Source: an uncultured Oscillospiraceae bacterium (GTDB lineage: Bacteria > Bacillota > Clostridia > Oscillospirales > Oscillospiraceae). Taken from it: a stretch of DNA of 18,971 bases. The number at the start of each line of letters is the position of its first letter. Position 1 is the stretch's first letter. Below are positions 6,254-13,072 of this stretch, one piece after another. The translations under genes and the position numbers were made by a program. Below the pieces are notes generated by a model that was not told the origin of the DNA, made no database searches, and saw only the letters and a list, made by a program, of their open reading frames with translations. The stretch is from NCBI GenBank assembly GCA_910587205.1, contig CAJULZ010000049.1, forward strand, positions 1 through 18,971, in the 5' to 3' direction.

Positions 6254-6502
6254 TCATAGTAATGAATTCAGGAAGGCCGCGGCCAGGCCAACCACTTCGA
6301 AATTATCGTCCCGTAGATCTTCGCCGCGGAGCACAATAGCCTTGTGCGTTGGGCCCTCTGGTCTCAGCTCCACATAGTCCGTATGAACAAACACACGCTT
6401 CAAGGTGTATTCATCACCAATCCTGACAACGGCGATCTGGCCGTTTTCTAGTTCGGGCTGCGTTCGGACAAAATCGTTCCACCCTTCATAGCGAAAATTC
6501 AA
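6254..6502 (-). pseudogene. C-terminal fragment of a second S24/LexA-like repressor
   Basis: An 82-codon frame resembling the C-terminal half of an S24 domain: NGQIAVVRIGDEYTLKRVFV, then VELRPEGPTHKAIVL and EVVGLAAAF. It keeps the catalytic-type Lys (about residue 35) but lacks the Gly-Asp-Ser-Met region and any DNA-binding domain. The only start is a TTG without a proper ribosome site, overlapping the end of the intact repressor by 17 bases. It looks like a leftover from recombination between two repressor genes at the prophage switch. A translationally coupled small protein that interferes with the repressor cannot be excluded. Confidence 0.65.
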
Positions 6503-7154
6503 CCTTCACAACCTTGCCTAAAACCCGGATGGCCGTCCTGCTGAGATCATACATTTGCGGCTTATGCTCCGGATTGGTGGACTGCGGCATCAGGGTAACG
6601 GTAGTGTCAGAGGAGTAAAAGCGCTTAACCGTGGCGTCCTCGTCGTTTACCAGTACCACGGCGACTTCTCCCTGCTCCACCTCCTCCTGGCGGCGGACAA
6701 TAATGATGTACCCATCATTGATCCCAATGGCGTTCATACTGTCCCCGTGTACACGGAGGCCGAAATACTCCGCCCCGCCGTTCAGATCGGTGAGGGTGTA
6801 GGATTCTATATGTTCATCGGCATACAAGGGCAGCCCGGCGGAAATACGGCCCAGGATGGGGATGCGGTGGTACTTGGACAGGTCAAGGAGGATGGCGTCG
6901 GAAGGTAAGTCAAGGGAAGCATTTGGGATATCACGCTCCATAGCTACATCATATCCCATGAGCCACGCTTCATTGACATCAAGGGCCTTGGCAATTAATG
7001 CAGTCCGCTCCTGTTTTGGCACGAAAGACCCTCTGCAATATTGGCTCATTGCGCTTTTGGGTATCCCTGTTTTTTCACATAAATCTTTTTGGCTCATCTT
7101 GCGAATATCAAGCCCATGACGAAGCCTTTGTGCGCAGCTAACCTTTTCTTTCAT
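6486..7154 (-). CDS. CI-like phage repressor, HTH + S24 self-cleaving domain
   Basis: A 222-aa protein. Residues about 10-65 form an XRE-type HTH (MSQKDLCEKTGIPKSAMSQYCRG). Residues about 95-220 are an S24 peptidase domain with the Ala106-Gly107 cleavage site in ISAGLP, catalytic Ser139 in GDSM and Lys177 in TVKRF. The protein should hold the prophage lytic promoter off and be inactivated by RecA-stimulated self-cleavage after DNA damage. The ATG start follows AGGAGGT. Its promoter spacer contains an AGTTTAGAAAA element, indicating autoregulation. It is transcribed divergently from the Cro-like gene. Confidence 0.9.
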   Translation of the reverse strand: MKEKVSCAQRLRHGLDIRKMSQKDLCEKTGIPKSAMSQYCRGSFVPKQERTALIAKALDVNEAWLMGYDVAMERDIPNASLDLPSDAILLDLSKYHRIPILGRISAGLPLYADEHIESYTLTDLNGGAEYFGLRVHGDSMNAIGINDGYIIIVRRQEEVEQGEVAVVLVNDEDATVKRFYSSDTTVTLMPQSTNPEHKPQMYDLSRTAIRVLGKVVKVEFSL

Positions 7155-7181
7155 ACAGAGATTACCTCCTCTCTATGGCCG

Positions 7182-7210
7182 ACTATACCACATAAGTTTA
7201 GAAAAATCAA
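7182..7210 (-). promoter_or_regulatory. Repressor promoter
   Basis: Minus-strand TTGATT (7210-7205), a 17-bp spacer and TATAGT (7187-7182). The operator-like repeat 7195-7206 lies inside the spacer and over the edge of the -35. Confidence 0.75.
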
Positions 7211-7260
7211 TATCAAGACAAAGCGAAGATAAAAAAGTTTAGAAAATTTGAAAAGCAATC

Positions 7261-7289
7261 TTGACAAAGCGGGGAGCCCGTGGTATTGT
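7261..7289 (+). promoter_or_regulatory. Rightward (lytic) promoter
   Basis: Consensus TTGACA (7261-7266), a 17-bp spacer and TATTGT (7284-7289). An operator-like repeat starts 2 bases downstream (7291-7302). No other convincing plus-strand promoter is seen before the tail genes, so this may drive the whole tail operon. Confidence 0.8.
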
Positions 7290-7322
7290 TAGTTTAGAAA
7301 AATTGAATTGGAGGTGATGAAC

Positions 7323-7535
7323 TTGTGGGAGGACTCGCGGCTAAAGGGGCGAACGAAGGAGGTGGGATTGCGGCAGGAAGATGTAGGTACCGCAATTGGC
7401 CGCACAGCCACTATCTACAGCCTTAAGCTCAATGGGAAAGCTGAGTTTGGGCAGAGCGAGATTGATGGGATCTGCAAATTCTGCGTATCCCTTATGCCGG
7501 TCTTCCAAGCTGTTTTTTTCGCCGAAAGAGTTTAG
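7323..7535 (+). CDS. Cro-like XRE-family DNA-binding protein
   Basis: A 70-aa protein of the short phage XRE type: WEDSRLKGRTKEVGL, then RQEDVGTAIGRTATIYSLKL, NGKAEFGQSEIDGIC, and a C-terminal VFFAERV. The helix-turn-helix covers residues about 16-40. The start is taken as TTG 7323, which puts GGAGG (7310-7314) at 8 bases; the ATG at 7317 is too close to that site. It faces the CI-like gene across the operators, the classical place for a Cro or activator. The fourth operator repeat overlaps its stop codon. Confidence 0.75.
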   Translation: MWEDSRLKGRTKEVGLRQEDVGTAIGRTATIYSLKLNGKAEFGQSEIDGICKFCVSLMPVFQAVFFAERV

Positions 7536-7584
7536 AAAAAATAAACCTTAGGATAAGTGGGGGGTGGAGAAAGTGGGCAGTTAA

Positions 7585-7844
7585 AAGAGCGCTGCCCACC
7601 CCAGAGGGACGGACAGCGCAACATACCGGGACGTGACGGCGACGATGAAGGAGCTGGAACAGCTCATCCGCAAAGGCGAGATGCGCCATGCGCACAACAC
7701 CTGCGCCCGGTGGAGCCTTGGCAACGTCCGGTGCGCCGTGGACGGCAATGAAAATATCAAGCCAGATCAAAAGGAATTCGGGCAGCGATAGATGCGTTTG
7801 AGCGTGAGCTTGATCGTATTACGCATGAATGGGAGTGGGAATAG
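7585..7844 (+). pseudogene. Remnant of phage terminase large subunit at a head-module deletion
   Basis: The frame ending at TAG 7789-7791 reads MKELEQLIRKGEMRHAHNTC, then ARWSLGNVRCAV and DGNENIKPDQKE. This resembles the C-terminal end of Terminase_1-type large subunits (H-x-x-N-x-x-x-R-W ... N-V ... D-G-N-E-N-I-K-P). Only about 50 of some 550 residues remain. Past KPDQKE it abuts a second-frame tail, AAIDAFERELDRITHEWEWE, ending at TAG 7842-7844, which may be the end of another lost gene. The ATPase and nuclease core, portal, protease and capsid are absent. A hairpin (7573-7580 with 7592-7599) precedes it, without a T-tract. Confidence 0.7.
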
Positions 7845-7847
7845 CTT

Positions 7848-8318
7848 GTGCTGACAATCAACGACATCGCGGACGCCATCGAGGAGCTGGTAAAAGGGGC
7901 GTTCCCCGGGGAACCGGTGTACCGGGACTATACCCCGACGGGCTTCCAGCGGCCCAGCACGCTGGTTGAAGCGTCCGGCGGGAAGTACTACCCCAATTTC
8001 GGCTGCGGGCTGGTGGAGCTGCGGCCCCAGTTCAGGCTGACCACCTTCACAGAGGTGGACGCGTATCACCAGCAGGAGAACCCGGAGCTGACCCGGCGGC
8101 AGATGCTCCTGTTGGGGCTGTTCCTGCCGGGGTACATCAAGGTGGGGGACCGGGCCCCCCACGTGCTGGACGAAGGGGAGATGGAAAACGGGCTGGATTA
8201 TGCCGCCGTCACCATCACCCTGAGCTACACCTTGGACCGGCAGGAGTTTATGGAAATCCAGCGGCTGCCCGAGATGGGCACGCTGCACATCAGACAGGAG
8301 GTAACGACAAGTGGCTAA
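7848..8318 (+). CDS. Phage tail terminator/completion protein (DUF6838-like)
   Basis: A 156-aa protein beginning MLTINDIADAIEELVKGAFP, with a conserved FLPGYIKVGDRAPHVLDEGE segment. It resembles small phage proteins encoded just before the sheath gene in PBSX-like myophages (XkdJ position), thought to close the tail at the neck. The GTG start follows GGAGTGGGA and comes 3 bases after the remnant frame. Its end overlaps the sheath gene by 8 bases, which indicates co-translation. In a headless particle a tail-closing protein would still be needed. The specific family name is from memory and moderately sure. Confidence 0.65.
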   Translation: MLTINDIADAIEELVKGAFPGEPVYRDYTPTGFQRPSTLVEASGGKYYPNFGCGLVELRPQFRLTTFTEVDAYHQQENPELTRRQMLLLGLFLPGYIKVGDRAPHVLDEGEMENGLDYAAVTITLSYTLDRQEFMEIQRLPEMGTLHIRQEVTTSG

Positions 8319-9387
8319 ACTGACAAGCCCCCAGGTCTCGGTGACCTTTACCGAGCTGGGCATTTCCGCCATCACCCGGGGGGACAAGGGAACGGTGGCC
8401 CTCATCGTGCGGGACGCGGCGGAGGTGGCGCCCTTTGCCATCACCCAGGGTACCCAGACCCCGGACACCCTGGGCAAGGAGACCCAGGACTACATCAAGC
8501 GCACCTTTCTGGGCTACGTCAACCCGCCCAAGAAGGTGATCGTCTACGTGCTGGGGGAGGACGGCAGGCTGGCCGACGCCCTGGACTACATGGCGGCCCA
8601 GGTGTTCGACTACATCTGCGGCCCCGCGGACTGCACCAACGAGGAGGCCGCGGACATCGCCGGATGGGTCAAGAGCCAGCGGCAGAACAACGGCGCGAAA
8701 TACAAGGCGGTGCTGCCCAACTATAAGGCCGACCACTACGCCATCGTCAACTTCACCGGGGACGCCATGACGGACGGCTCCACGGTGTGGGCCACGGCGG
8801 AGTACTGCTCCCGGATCGCGGGGCTGCTGGCGGGCACGCCTATGAAGATCGCCGCCACCTACGCGCCGCTGCCGGAGCTGACCGACTGCGCGCGGCTCAC
8901 CCGGGAGGAGGCGGACGAGGCGGTGGGCAGCGGGGAGCTGGCCCTGATGTGGGACGGGCGGAAGGTGAAGCTGAACCGGGCGGTAACGTCCCTCACCACC
9001 ACATCCCAGGGGATGCTGGACAGCTTCAAGAAGATCAAGATCGTGGAGATCATGGACCTCATCCGCACCGACATCACCTCCACGGCGGAGGACGACTACG
9101 TGGGCAAGTTCGCCAACAGCTACGACAACAAGCTGCTGCTCATCACCGCCATCCGGGGGTACTTCATGGAGCTGGCCCGGCCCACCGTCAACCTGGTGCA
9201 GCCGGGGTATACGGTGGACATCGACGTGGAGGCCCAGGAGGCGTACCTGATGAGCCGGGGCGCCAATACGGAGGAGATGAGCGAACAGCAGATCCGGGAG
9301 GCGGACACCGGGTCCCATGTGTTTATCGTCATCCGGTGCAAGATCCTGGACGCCATGGAGGATATCATCATCAACGTGCTGATCTGA
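8311..9387 (+). CDS. Contractile tail sheath protein (XkdK-like)
   Basis: A 358-aa protein of the phage tail sheath family: N-terminal SPQVSVTFTELGISAITRGD, a central region with NYKADHYAIVNF and AGLLAGTPMKIAATYAPLPE, and the C-terminal AEDDYVGKFANSYDNKLLLI, then YTVDIDVEAQEAYLMSRG and the interlocking end. The length is typical of short XkdK-type sheaths. Sheath subunits wrap the inner tube and contract to drive it through the target envelope. The GTG start has AGGAGG at 8296-8301. The gene defines the element as a myovirus-type or R-type tail. Confidence 0.93.
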   Translation: MAKLTSPQVSVTFTELGISAITRGDKGTVALIVRDAAEVAPFAITQGTQTPDTLGKETQDYIKRTFLGYVNPPKKVIVYVLGEDGRLADALDYMAAQVFDYICGPADCTNEEAADIAGWVKSQRQNNGAKYKAVLPNYKADHYAIVNFTGDAMTDGSTVWATAEYCSRIAGLLAGTPMKIAATYAPLPELTDCARLTREEADEAVGSGELALMWDGRKVKLNRAVTSLTTTSQGMLDSFKKIKIVEIMDLIRTDITSTAEDDYVGKFANSYDNKLLLITAIRGYFMELARPTVNLVQPGYTVDIDVEAQEAYLMSRGANTEEMSEQQIREADTGSHVFIVIRCKILDAMEDIIINVLI

Positions 9388-9403
9388 AAGGGGAGGAGCA
9401 TCC

Positions 9404-9841
9404 ATGAATAACACGAGAATTCCTGCCAACCGGGTGGTCTCGGGCACTTGGGCGGAGGTCTGGGTGGGCAATGAGCTGTGGTGTGAGTGCAACGGCGGGC
9501 AGGCCAAGATCACCAACAACAAGAGCGACATCGCCATGTGCGGCGTGATGATGACGGACGCCAAGATTACCAGCCAGAAGGGCACCGGCTCCATCAGCAT
9601 CCACAAGGTGTACACCCGGAACCGGGAGCAGGCCCAGTCCCTCAGCGAGGGGCGGGACCTGCGCACCACCATCATCATGAAGCTGGCCGACCCGGACGCC
9701 TTTGGCGCGGAGCGGCTGGCACTGTACAATTGCAGCTTTGACGACGAGACCCTGATGGACTTCCAGGCCGGGAACCCGGGAAAGGTGAGCCTGCCCTTTA
9801 CGTTTACCGCCTGGGAGTGGATGGAAACCATCAACCCGTAA
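9404..9841 (+). CDS. Tail tube protein (XkdM-like, DUF2001)
   Basis: A 145-aa protein with the XkdM pattern: RVVSGTWAEVWVGNELWCEC, KITNNKSDIAMCGV, KITSQKGTGSISIHKVYTRN and the C-terminal PGKVSLPFTFTAWEWME. It forms the rigid inner tube inside the sheath. The start is ATG after GGGGAGGAG, 16 bases past the sheath stop, in the conserved sheath-tube order. Confidence 0.92.
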   Translation: MNNTRIPANRVVSGTWAEVWVGNELWCECNGGQAKITNNKSDIAMCGVMMTDAKITSQKGTGSISIHKVYTRNREQAQSLSEGRDLRTTIIMKLADPDAFGAERLALYNCSFDDETLMDFQAGNPGKVSLPFTFTAWEWMETINP

Positions 9842-9856
9842 GAGAGGGGAGACGGC

Positions 9857-10228
9857 ATGAGTAAATTTTTGGACCAGATGCTCCGCCCGGAGGCGGAGGA
9901 CGTGCGGCGGAACCTGCCCACGGCCCGGTATGAGGTCAAGCGGCTGAGCCGCGCCATGGGGGAGCCGGTGGTGGTGGAGCTGACAGCGCTGCCCTACGGC
10001 AGGGCCCAGGAGCTGCGGGACATGGAGCGGGACCAGGAGGTGCACATACTCCTGGCGGGGTGCGGGGAGCTGAAGGACGAGGCGCTGCGGGCCAAGTTCG
10101 GCGGGGCAACCCCGGCGGAGACGGTGAAGGCCATGCTGCTGCCGGGGGAGATCGCCGAGCTGTCCCGGGCGGTGGAACGGCTGAGCGGGTACCGGCAGAC
10201 CACGATCCGTGAGATAAAAAACGGTTAG
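9857..10228 (+). CDS. Tail assembly chaperone, short (zero-frame) product
   Basis: A 123-aa XkdN/TAC-type protein (MSKFLDQMLRPEAEDVRRNL, then VVVELTALPYGRAQELRDME). It lies between the tube and tape-measure genes, the universal position of tail assembly chaperones. These proteins coat the tape measure and recruit tube subunits. The start is ATG after GAGGGGAG. It ends at TAG 10226-10228, just past a slippery sequence that yields a longer second product. Confidence 0.85.
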   Translation: MSKFLDQMLRPEAEDVRRNLPTARYEVKRLSRAMGEPVVVELTALPYGRAQELRDMERDQEVHILLAGCGELKDEALRAKFGGATPAETVKAMLLPGEIAELSRAVERLSGYRQTTIREIKNG

Positions 10229-10386
10229 AGGAGGGCGGCGACCCGGAGCTGACCCTCCTGTACTGGCTGTTCCGGCATAAGGGCGTGATGCCCTGGGACG
10301 CGTATGAGCACATCCGCCAGCCCGGCTGCTTTGACGTAACCTATACCTTTGCCGGCCGGGAGTGCGAGGGGTGGGGGAAACAATAA
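9857..10386 (+). CDS. Tail assembly chaperone, extended product by -1 frameshift
   Basis: Slipping back one base at A-AAA-AAC (10216-10222) continues translation in the -1 frame: RLEEGGDPELTLLYWLFRHK, then GVMPWDAYEHIRQPGCF, to TAA 10384-10386. That gives about 176 aa. The extension looks like real protein (aromatic-rich, sensible codons) and resembles the T domain of gpGT in lambda or the second chaperone frame of PBSX-like phages. It should bridge the tape measure and tube subunits during assembly. Confidence 0.85.
10216..10259 (+). promoter_or_regulatory. Programmed -1 ribosomal frameshift site
   Basis: The canonical heptamer A-AAA-AAC (10216-10222) is in the correct phase with the zero frame. 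After a 6-base spacer follows a stem AGGAGGG (10229-10235) with CCCTCCT (10253-10259), whose loop can hold an inner CGG/CCG pair. The AGGAGGG arm could also act as an internal anti-Shine-Dalgarno-binding stimulator. Confidence 0.85.
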
Positions 10387-10410
10387 CGCCGCCCCCAGGT
10401 GGGGGCGGCG
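10387..10410 (-). terminator. Terminator of the minus-strand small membrane protein gene
   Basis: A perfect 10-bp GC-rich stem (CGCCGCCCCC 10387-10396 with GGGGGCGGCG 10401-10410) and a 4-base loop. On the minus strand it is followed by TTATTGTTT; on the plus strand no T-tract follows. It lies 7 bases beyond the stop of the minus-strand gene and directly after the frameshift-product stop. Confidence 0.7.
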
Positions 10411-10417
10411 GGCGGTG

Positions 10418-10651
10418 CTACGGCGCTGAGAAAATGAGCGGAAGCATCGAGATCACGATAATAATCAATCCCACAAACAGACAGACCAGCCCTCCCACAC
10501 ATTTGGGAGAACGGCTCCATACCTTTGCCTGCTTTCGCGTATGAAAAAGGGGGAGATCGTGCAGCGAGGCGAGGAAAACGAAAAAGCCGATTATGGCGAT
10601 GGGCCCTCCAAGGAGCGACCCGCAGAACATCGTATGTGTAGCGGCAAGCAC
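10418..10651 (-). CDS. 77-aa two-helix membrane protein, moron-like cassette inside the tail operon
   Basis: The protein has two hydrophobic segments (residues about 8-29 and 50-75) separated by a basic loop (HTRKQAKVWSRSPK), so both termini are probably on the same side. No family is recognised. The GTG start (10651-10649) has AAAGGGG at about 7 bases. It runs against the tail genes and has its own promoter (10676-10703) and terminator (10387-10410), which fit inside the gap between chaperone and tape measure. That is the mark of a moron: a gene expressed from the silent prophage, often protecting the host or altering its surface. The function is unknown; immunity or superinfection exclusion is speculation. 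Confidence 0.75.
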   Translation of the reverse strand: MLAATHTMFCGSLLGGPIAIIGFFVFLASLHDLPLFHTRKQAKVWSRSPKCVGGLVCLFVGLIIIVISMLPLIFSAP

Positions 10652-10675
10652 GAAATCATCCCCTTTCTATATTTT

Positions 10676-10703
10676 AGTATATCACAGATTGTGCCAACGT
10701 CAA
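10676..10703 (-). promoter_or_regulatory. Promoter of the 77-aa membrane protein gene
   Basis: Minus-strand TTGACG (10703-10698), a 16-bp spacer and TATACT (10681-10676) with an extended TG-n element. The -35 overlaps the ribosome binding site of the tape-measure gene on the other strand. Confidence 0.75.
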
Positions 10704-10714
10704 GAGGTGAAACT

Positions 10715-12859
10715 ATGCCCAAAGAGAGCCTAAATATCTATATGACCGTCACGGACCAGATATCCCCGGTTCTGGCCTCCATCACGGACAAGACTCGTGC
10801 CTTGGACAAGGAGAGCCAGGAGCTTCAGCAGACCTATGAGGCCCTGCAAAAGGCCAACCGGGGATTGATTGAACGGAAAACGGAACTGCAAAAGAAGCTG
10901 CAAGAGGTCAACGAGGAGGTCAAAGAGGCCCGGAAGCAGTTCAAAGAGCTGGGGGATGAGGCAAGCTCAGACGCCTACATAAAGGCCCAGGAGCGGCAGC
11001 AGAAGCTGCGCAATGAAATCGCGGCCACCACCAAATCCCTTCAAGAAAACCAGAAGATTTACAAAGAGAATATCGAAACCATTCGCAAGAATGATGTAGG
11101 CGGAGCAGGCGCAAGTCTATCAGATGTTATGGCCGGTCTCAATATTGGGGAGGAGCTTTCTTCTTTGGCACTGACTGTCTCCGGGGCTCTTGCAAGCAGT
11201 GCGTTAGGCAGCGACATGGGGGACATTGTTTCAAAGTCATTGGGCAGCGCCATTTCCGGCGGCGCGGCGGGCGCTATGTTCGGCCTGCCCGGTATTGCCC
11301 TGGGCACTGCCTTGGGCGGTGTGTCCGGCTTGATTTCTGGTGGGACGAAAATTTTTGAGGCCAAGGACGACGCCTTCAAGGACTACTACGGCGGGCTGTA
11401 TGACGACGTAAAATCCCGGTCGGGGGAGATGGTGGAATCCGGCTCCACCATTGCCGGGGGCCGGGAGCAGACCCGGATGGCCTTTTCCCGGCGGCTGGGC
11501 GGGGAGGACGCCGCGGACGACTACCTGGCCCAGGTGGAGCGGATGGCCGCCGACACCAACTACGACTATGACGAGATCGTGGGCTACGCCAAGCTGCTGC
11601 TGAACAGCTACGACCCTGGGGATGTGCTGGGCGTACTCCGGGATCTGTCCGACGCCACGGCGGGGCTGGATTTGAGTTCTGGGGACGTGAATATGATGAT
11701 CGCCGGACTGTCCCGGATGCGCACCACCGGGAAGGCCACCCAGGAGTACCTGAACTACTTCCGGGAGCGGGGGATCGACGCAGACGCGGCCCTGGCGGAC
11801 AGCCTGGGCGTGGACAAGAGCGCCGTGTCCGGGATGGTGACCGAGGGCAAAGTGAGCGGCGAAGACGCGGCGGAAGCCCTGTTGGAGTACATCCGGACGG
11901 AATTCGGCGGGCTGTCCGAGGGGCTGGCCAGTACTTACGACGCCATGGTGGACAACCTGGGCGACATCACCGCTACCCTGGAGGCCAGGGGCGGCGACGC
12001 CTACAACGAGCTGCGCAAGGAGGGCGTGGGGGCCGAGATGGAAGCGCTGGGCGGCGAGCTGGGGGACGCCATCGGGGAGATCAACGCCATCATTGGGGAG
12101 AACCAGGCCCGGCGGGAGAATTTGCAGGACCAGTATATGCGGGAGGTTTTGGACGCGGTACTCAACGGCGGGCAGGGCGGGCTGTGGGACAAGTTCAGCG
12201 AGGAGCAGCGGAACACCTTGGCCAAAATGAACCAGGATTACGCCGAGCTGAAAGAGCGGTATGACGAGAGCGGCGGGACGGACTGGGAGGCCGGGGCGGA
12301 GCTGGAGGCGCTGTATGAGGAGGCCCAGGGGCTTGGCAAGGCGTATTTTGACAACAGCGCCGAGGTGAAGCGGCTCAATGAGATTGAAGAGGATGAGATT
12401 GCCGCAATCCGGGAAAACACGGCGGGGCTCACCGAGGCTACCCAGGCCAGCTACCGGCTGAGCCAGCAACTGAGCAAGGGCCGCGGGGCGGTCTATTTGC
12501 AGGACGCGGCCCGTTACGCCTCCCGGGAGGACTATGCCAGACGAGGCCGGGAAGAAAACGCTTTGTCGTCCAGGGGCCATATTACGGAACGGCGGGATCT
12601 GCAAGGGAACCGCGCCCACGCCTACGGCCTGGACCGGGTGCCCTATGACGATTATCCCGCCCTGCTCCACGAGGGGGAGCGGGTGCTCACCGCGGGACAG
12701 GCCAGGGCGCAGGACGCGGCCCAAAGCGCCCCCACGCCCATCCAGCTCACCATCACGGGCAACAGCTTCACGGGGACGCCGGAGGAGATGGCCGACCAGC
12801 TGGCGGAGATCATTGTGCGGCGGCTGGAGCAGGCGGCCATCGCGGCGGCGCCAAAATAA
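10715..12859 (+). CDS. Tail tape measure protein (XkdO-like)
   Basis: A 714-aa protein. Residues 1-20 (MPKESLNIYMTVTDQISPVL) are a typical tape-measure start. Residues about 25-125 are a long charged coiled coil, about 150-210 a Gly/Ala-rich hydrophobic segment, then a helical region, and at about 640-660 HAYGLDRVPYDDYPALLHEGERVL, the motif common near tape-measure C-termini. The start chosen is ATG 10715 with AAGAGGTGA; the frame is open back to 10541 but that extension covers the minus-strand gene and lacks protein character. Tape measures set tail length at roughly 0.15 nm per residue, which suggests a tail near 100 nm. Confidence 0.88.
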   Translation: MPKESLNIYMTVTDQISPVLASITDKTRALDKESQELQQTYEALQKANRGLIERKTELQKKLQEVNEEVKEARKQFKELGDEASSDAYIKAQERQQKLRNEIAATTKSLQENQKIYKENIETIRKNDVGGAGASLSDVMAGLNIGEELSSLALTVSGALASSALGSDMGDIVSKSLGSAISGGAAGAMFGLPGIALGTALGGVSGLISGGTKIFEAKDDAFKDYYGGLYDDVKSRSGEMVESGSTIAGGREQTRMAFSRRLGGEDAADDYLAQVERMAADTNYDYDEIVGYAKLLLNSYDPGDVLGVLRDLSDATAGLDLSSGDVNMMIAGLSRMRTTGKATQEYLNYFRERGIDADAALADSLGVDKSAVSGMVTEGKVSGEDAAEALLEYIRTEFGGLSEGLASTYDAMVDNLGDITATLEARGGDAYNELRKEGVGAEMEALGGELGDAIGEINAIIGENQARRENLQDQYMREVLDAVLNGGQGGLWDKFSEEQRNTLAKMNQDYAELKERYDESGGTDWEAGAELEALYEEAQGLGKAYFDNSAEVKRLNEIEEDEIAAIRENTAGLTEATQASYRLSQQLSKGRGAVYLQDAARYASREDYARRGREENALSSRGHITERRDLQGNRAHAYGLDRVPYDDYPALLHEGERVLTAGQARAQDAAQSAPTPIQLTITGNSFTGTPEEMADQLAEIIVRRLEQAAIAAAPK

Positions 12860-12861
12860 AG

Positions 12862-12886
12862 GGACGCCGGGGCGGTCCCGGCGTCC
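12862..12886 (-). terminator. Terminator of the 47-aa minus-strand gene
   Basis: A perfect 10-bp stem (GGACGCCGGG 12862-12871 with CCCGGCGTCC 12877-12886). On the minus strand it is followed by CTTTATTTTGG. It sits 2 bases beyond the stop of the minus-strand gene and 2 bases after the tape-measure stop. Confidence 0.75.
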
Positions 12887-12888
12887 GA

Positions 12889-13032
12889 TTAATCTTCCTT
12901 TTTTGTGCTCTGGTTTTCAATGAGCTTTTGCACCTTCCGCTTGGCCTCATCCAGATCCTTGCAGCCATCCAGGATCATATCAACCATTTCCAAAATCGTT
13001 TTGAACTGCTTATCCGTCATTTCCTGTACCAT
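12889..13032 (-). CDS. 47-aa helical protein, second moron-like cassette
   Basis: The peptide reads MVQEMTDKQFKTILEMVDMI, then LDGCKDLDEAKRKVQKLIEN and QSTKKED: a soluble, amphipathic, probably two-helix protein. The ATG (13032-13030) is preceded by GGAGG (13044-13040) at 7 bases. A TATAAT promoter and a GC-rich terminator bracket it, opposite to the tail operon. I know similar MTDKQFK-type small proteins from clostridial prophages, but not their function. Possible roles are a small regulator or anti-phage/anti-host factor made during lysogeny. Confidence 0.8.
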   Translation of the reverse strand: MVQEMTDKQFKTILEMVDMILDGCKDLDEAKRKVQKLIENQSTKKED

Positions 13033-13072
13033 ATCCTTTCCTCCTGTGTCTGCTTGTCCAATACCTATGAAG

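Larger units (their letters stand above)
7195..7540. promoter_or_regulatory. Operator set: four AGTTTAGAAAA repeats in the same orientation
   Basis: Copies are at 7195-7206, 7236-7246, 7291-7302 and 7529-7540, with the core AGTTTAGAAAA identical in all four. The first sits in the repressor promoter, the second between the promoters, and the third over the predicted start of the rightward transcript. The fourth overlaps the stop codon of the cro-like gene. They are not palindromic. They are the likely binding sites of the CI- and Cro-like proteins. Confidence 0.8.

Noticed and set aside
7573..7599. A hairpin GTGGGCAG/CTGCCCAC as a terminator after the cro-like gene
   Set aside because: There is no T-tract on either side, and a terminator here would cut the tail genes off from the only visible rightward promoter.
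8290..9957. A 555-codon open frame on the minus strand opposite the sheath, tube and chaperone genes
   Set aside because: It is a shadow caused by the GC-rich codon bias of the plus-strand genes. The translation is His/Pro/Gly/Val/Arg-rich without any recognisable domain, while the plus strand gives clear phage families.
10541..10714. A 58-residue N-terminal extension of the tape-measure frame
   Set aside because: It covers the minus-strand membrane protein gene and its promoter. The ATG at 10715 has a good ribosome site and starts a typical tape-measure N-terminus.
11237..12724. A 495-codon minus-strand open frame opposite the tape-measure gene
   Set aside because: Same shadow effect; no ribosome site or protein character, and the plus-strand tape measure is convincing.
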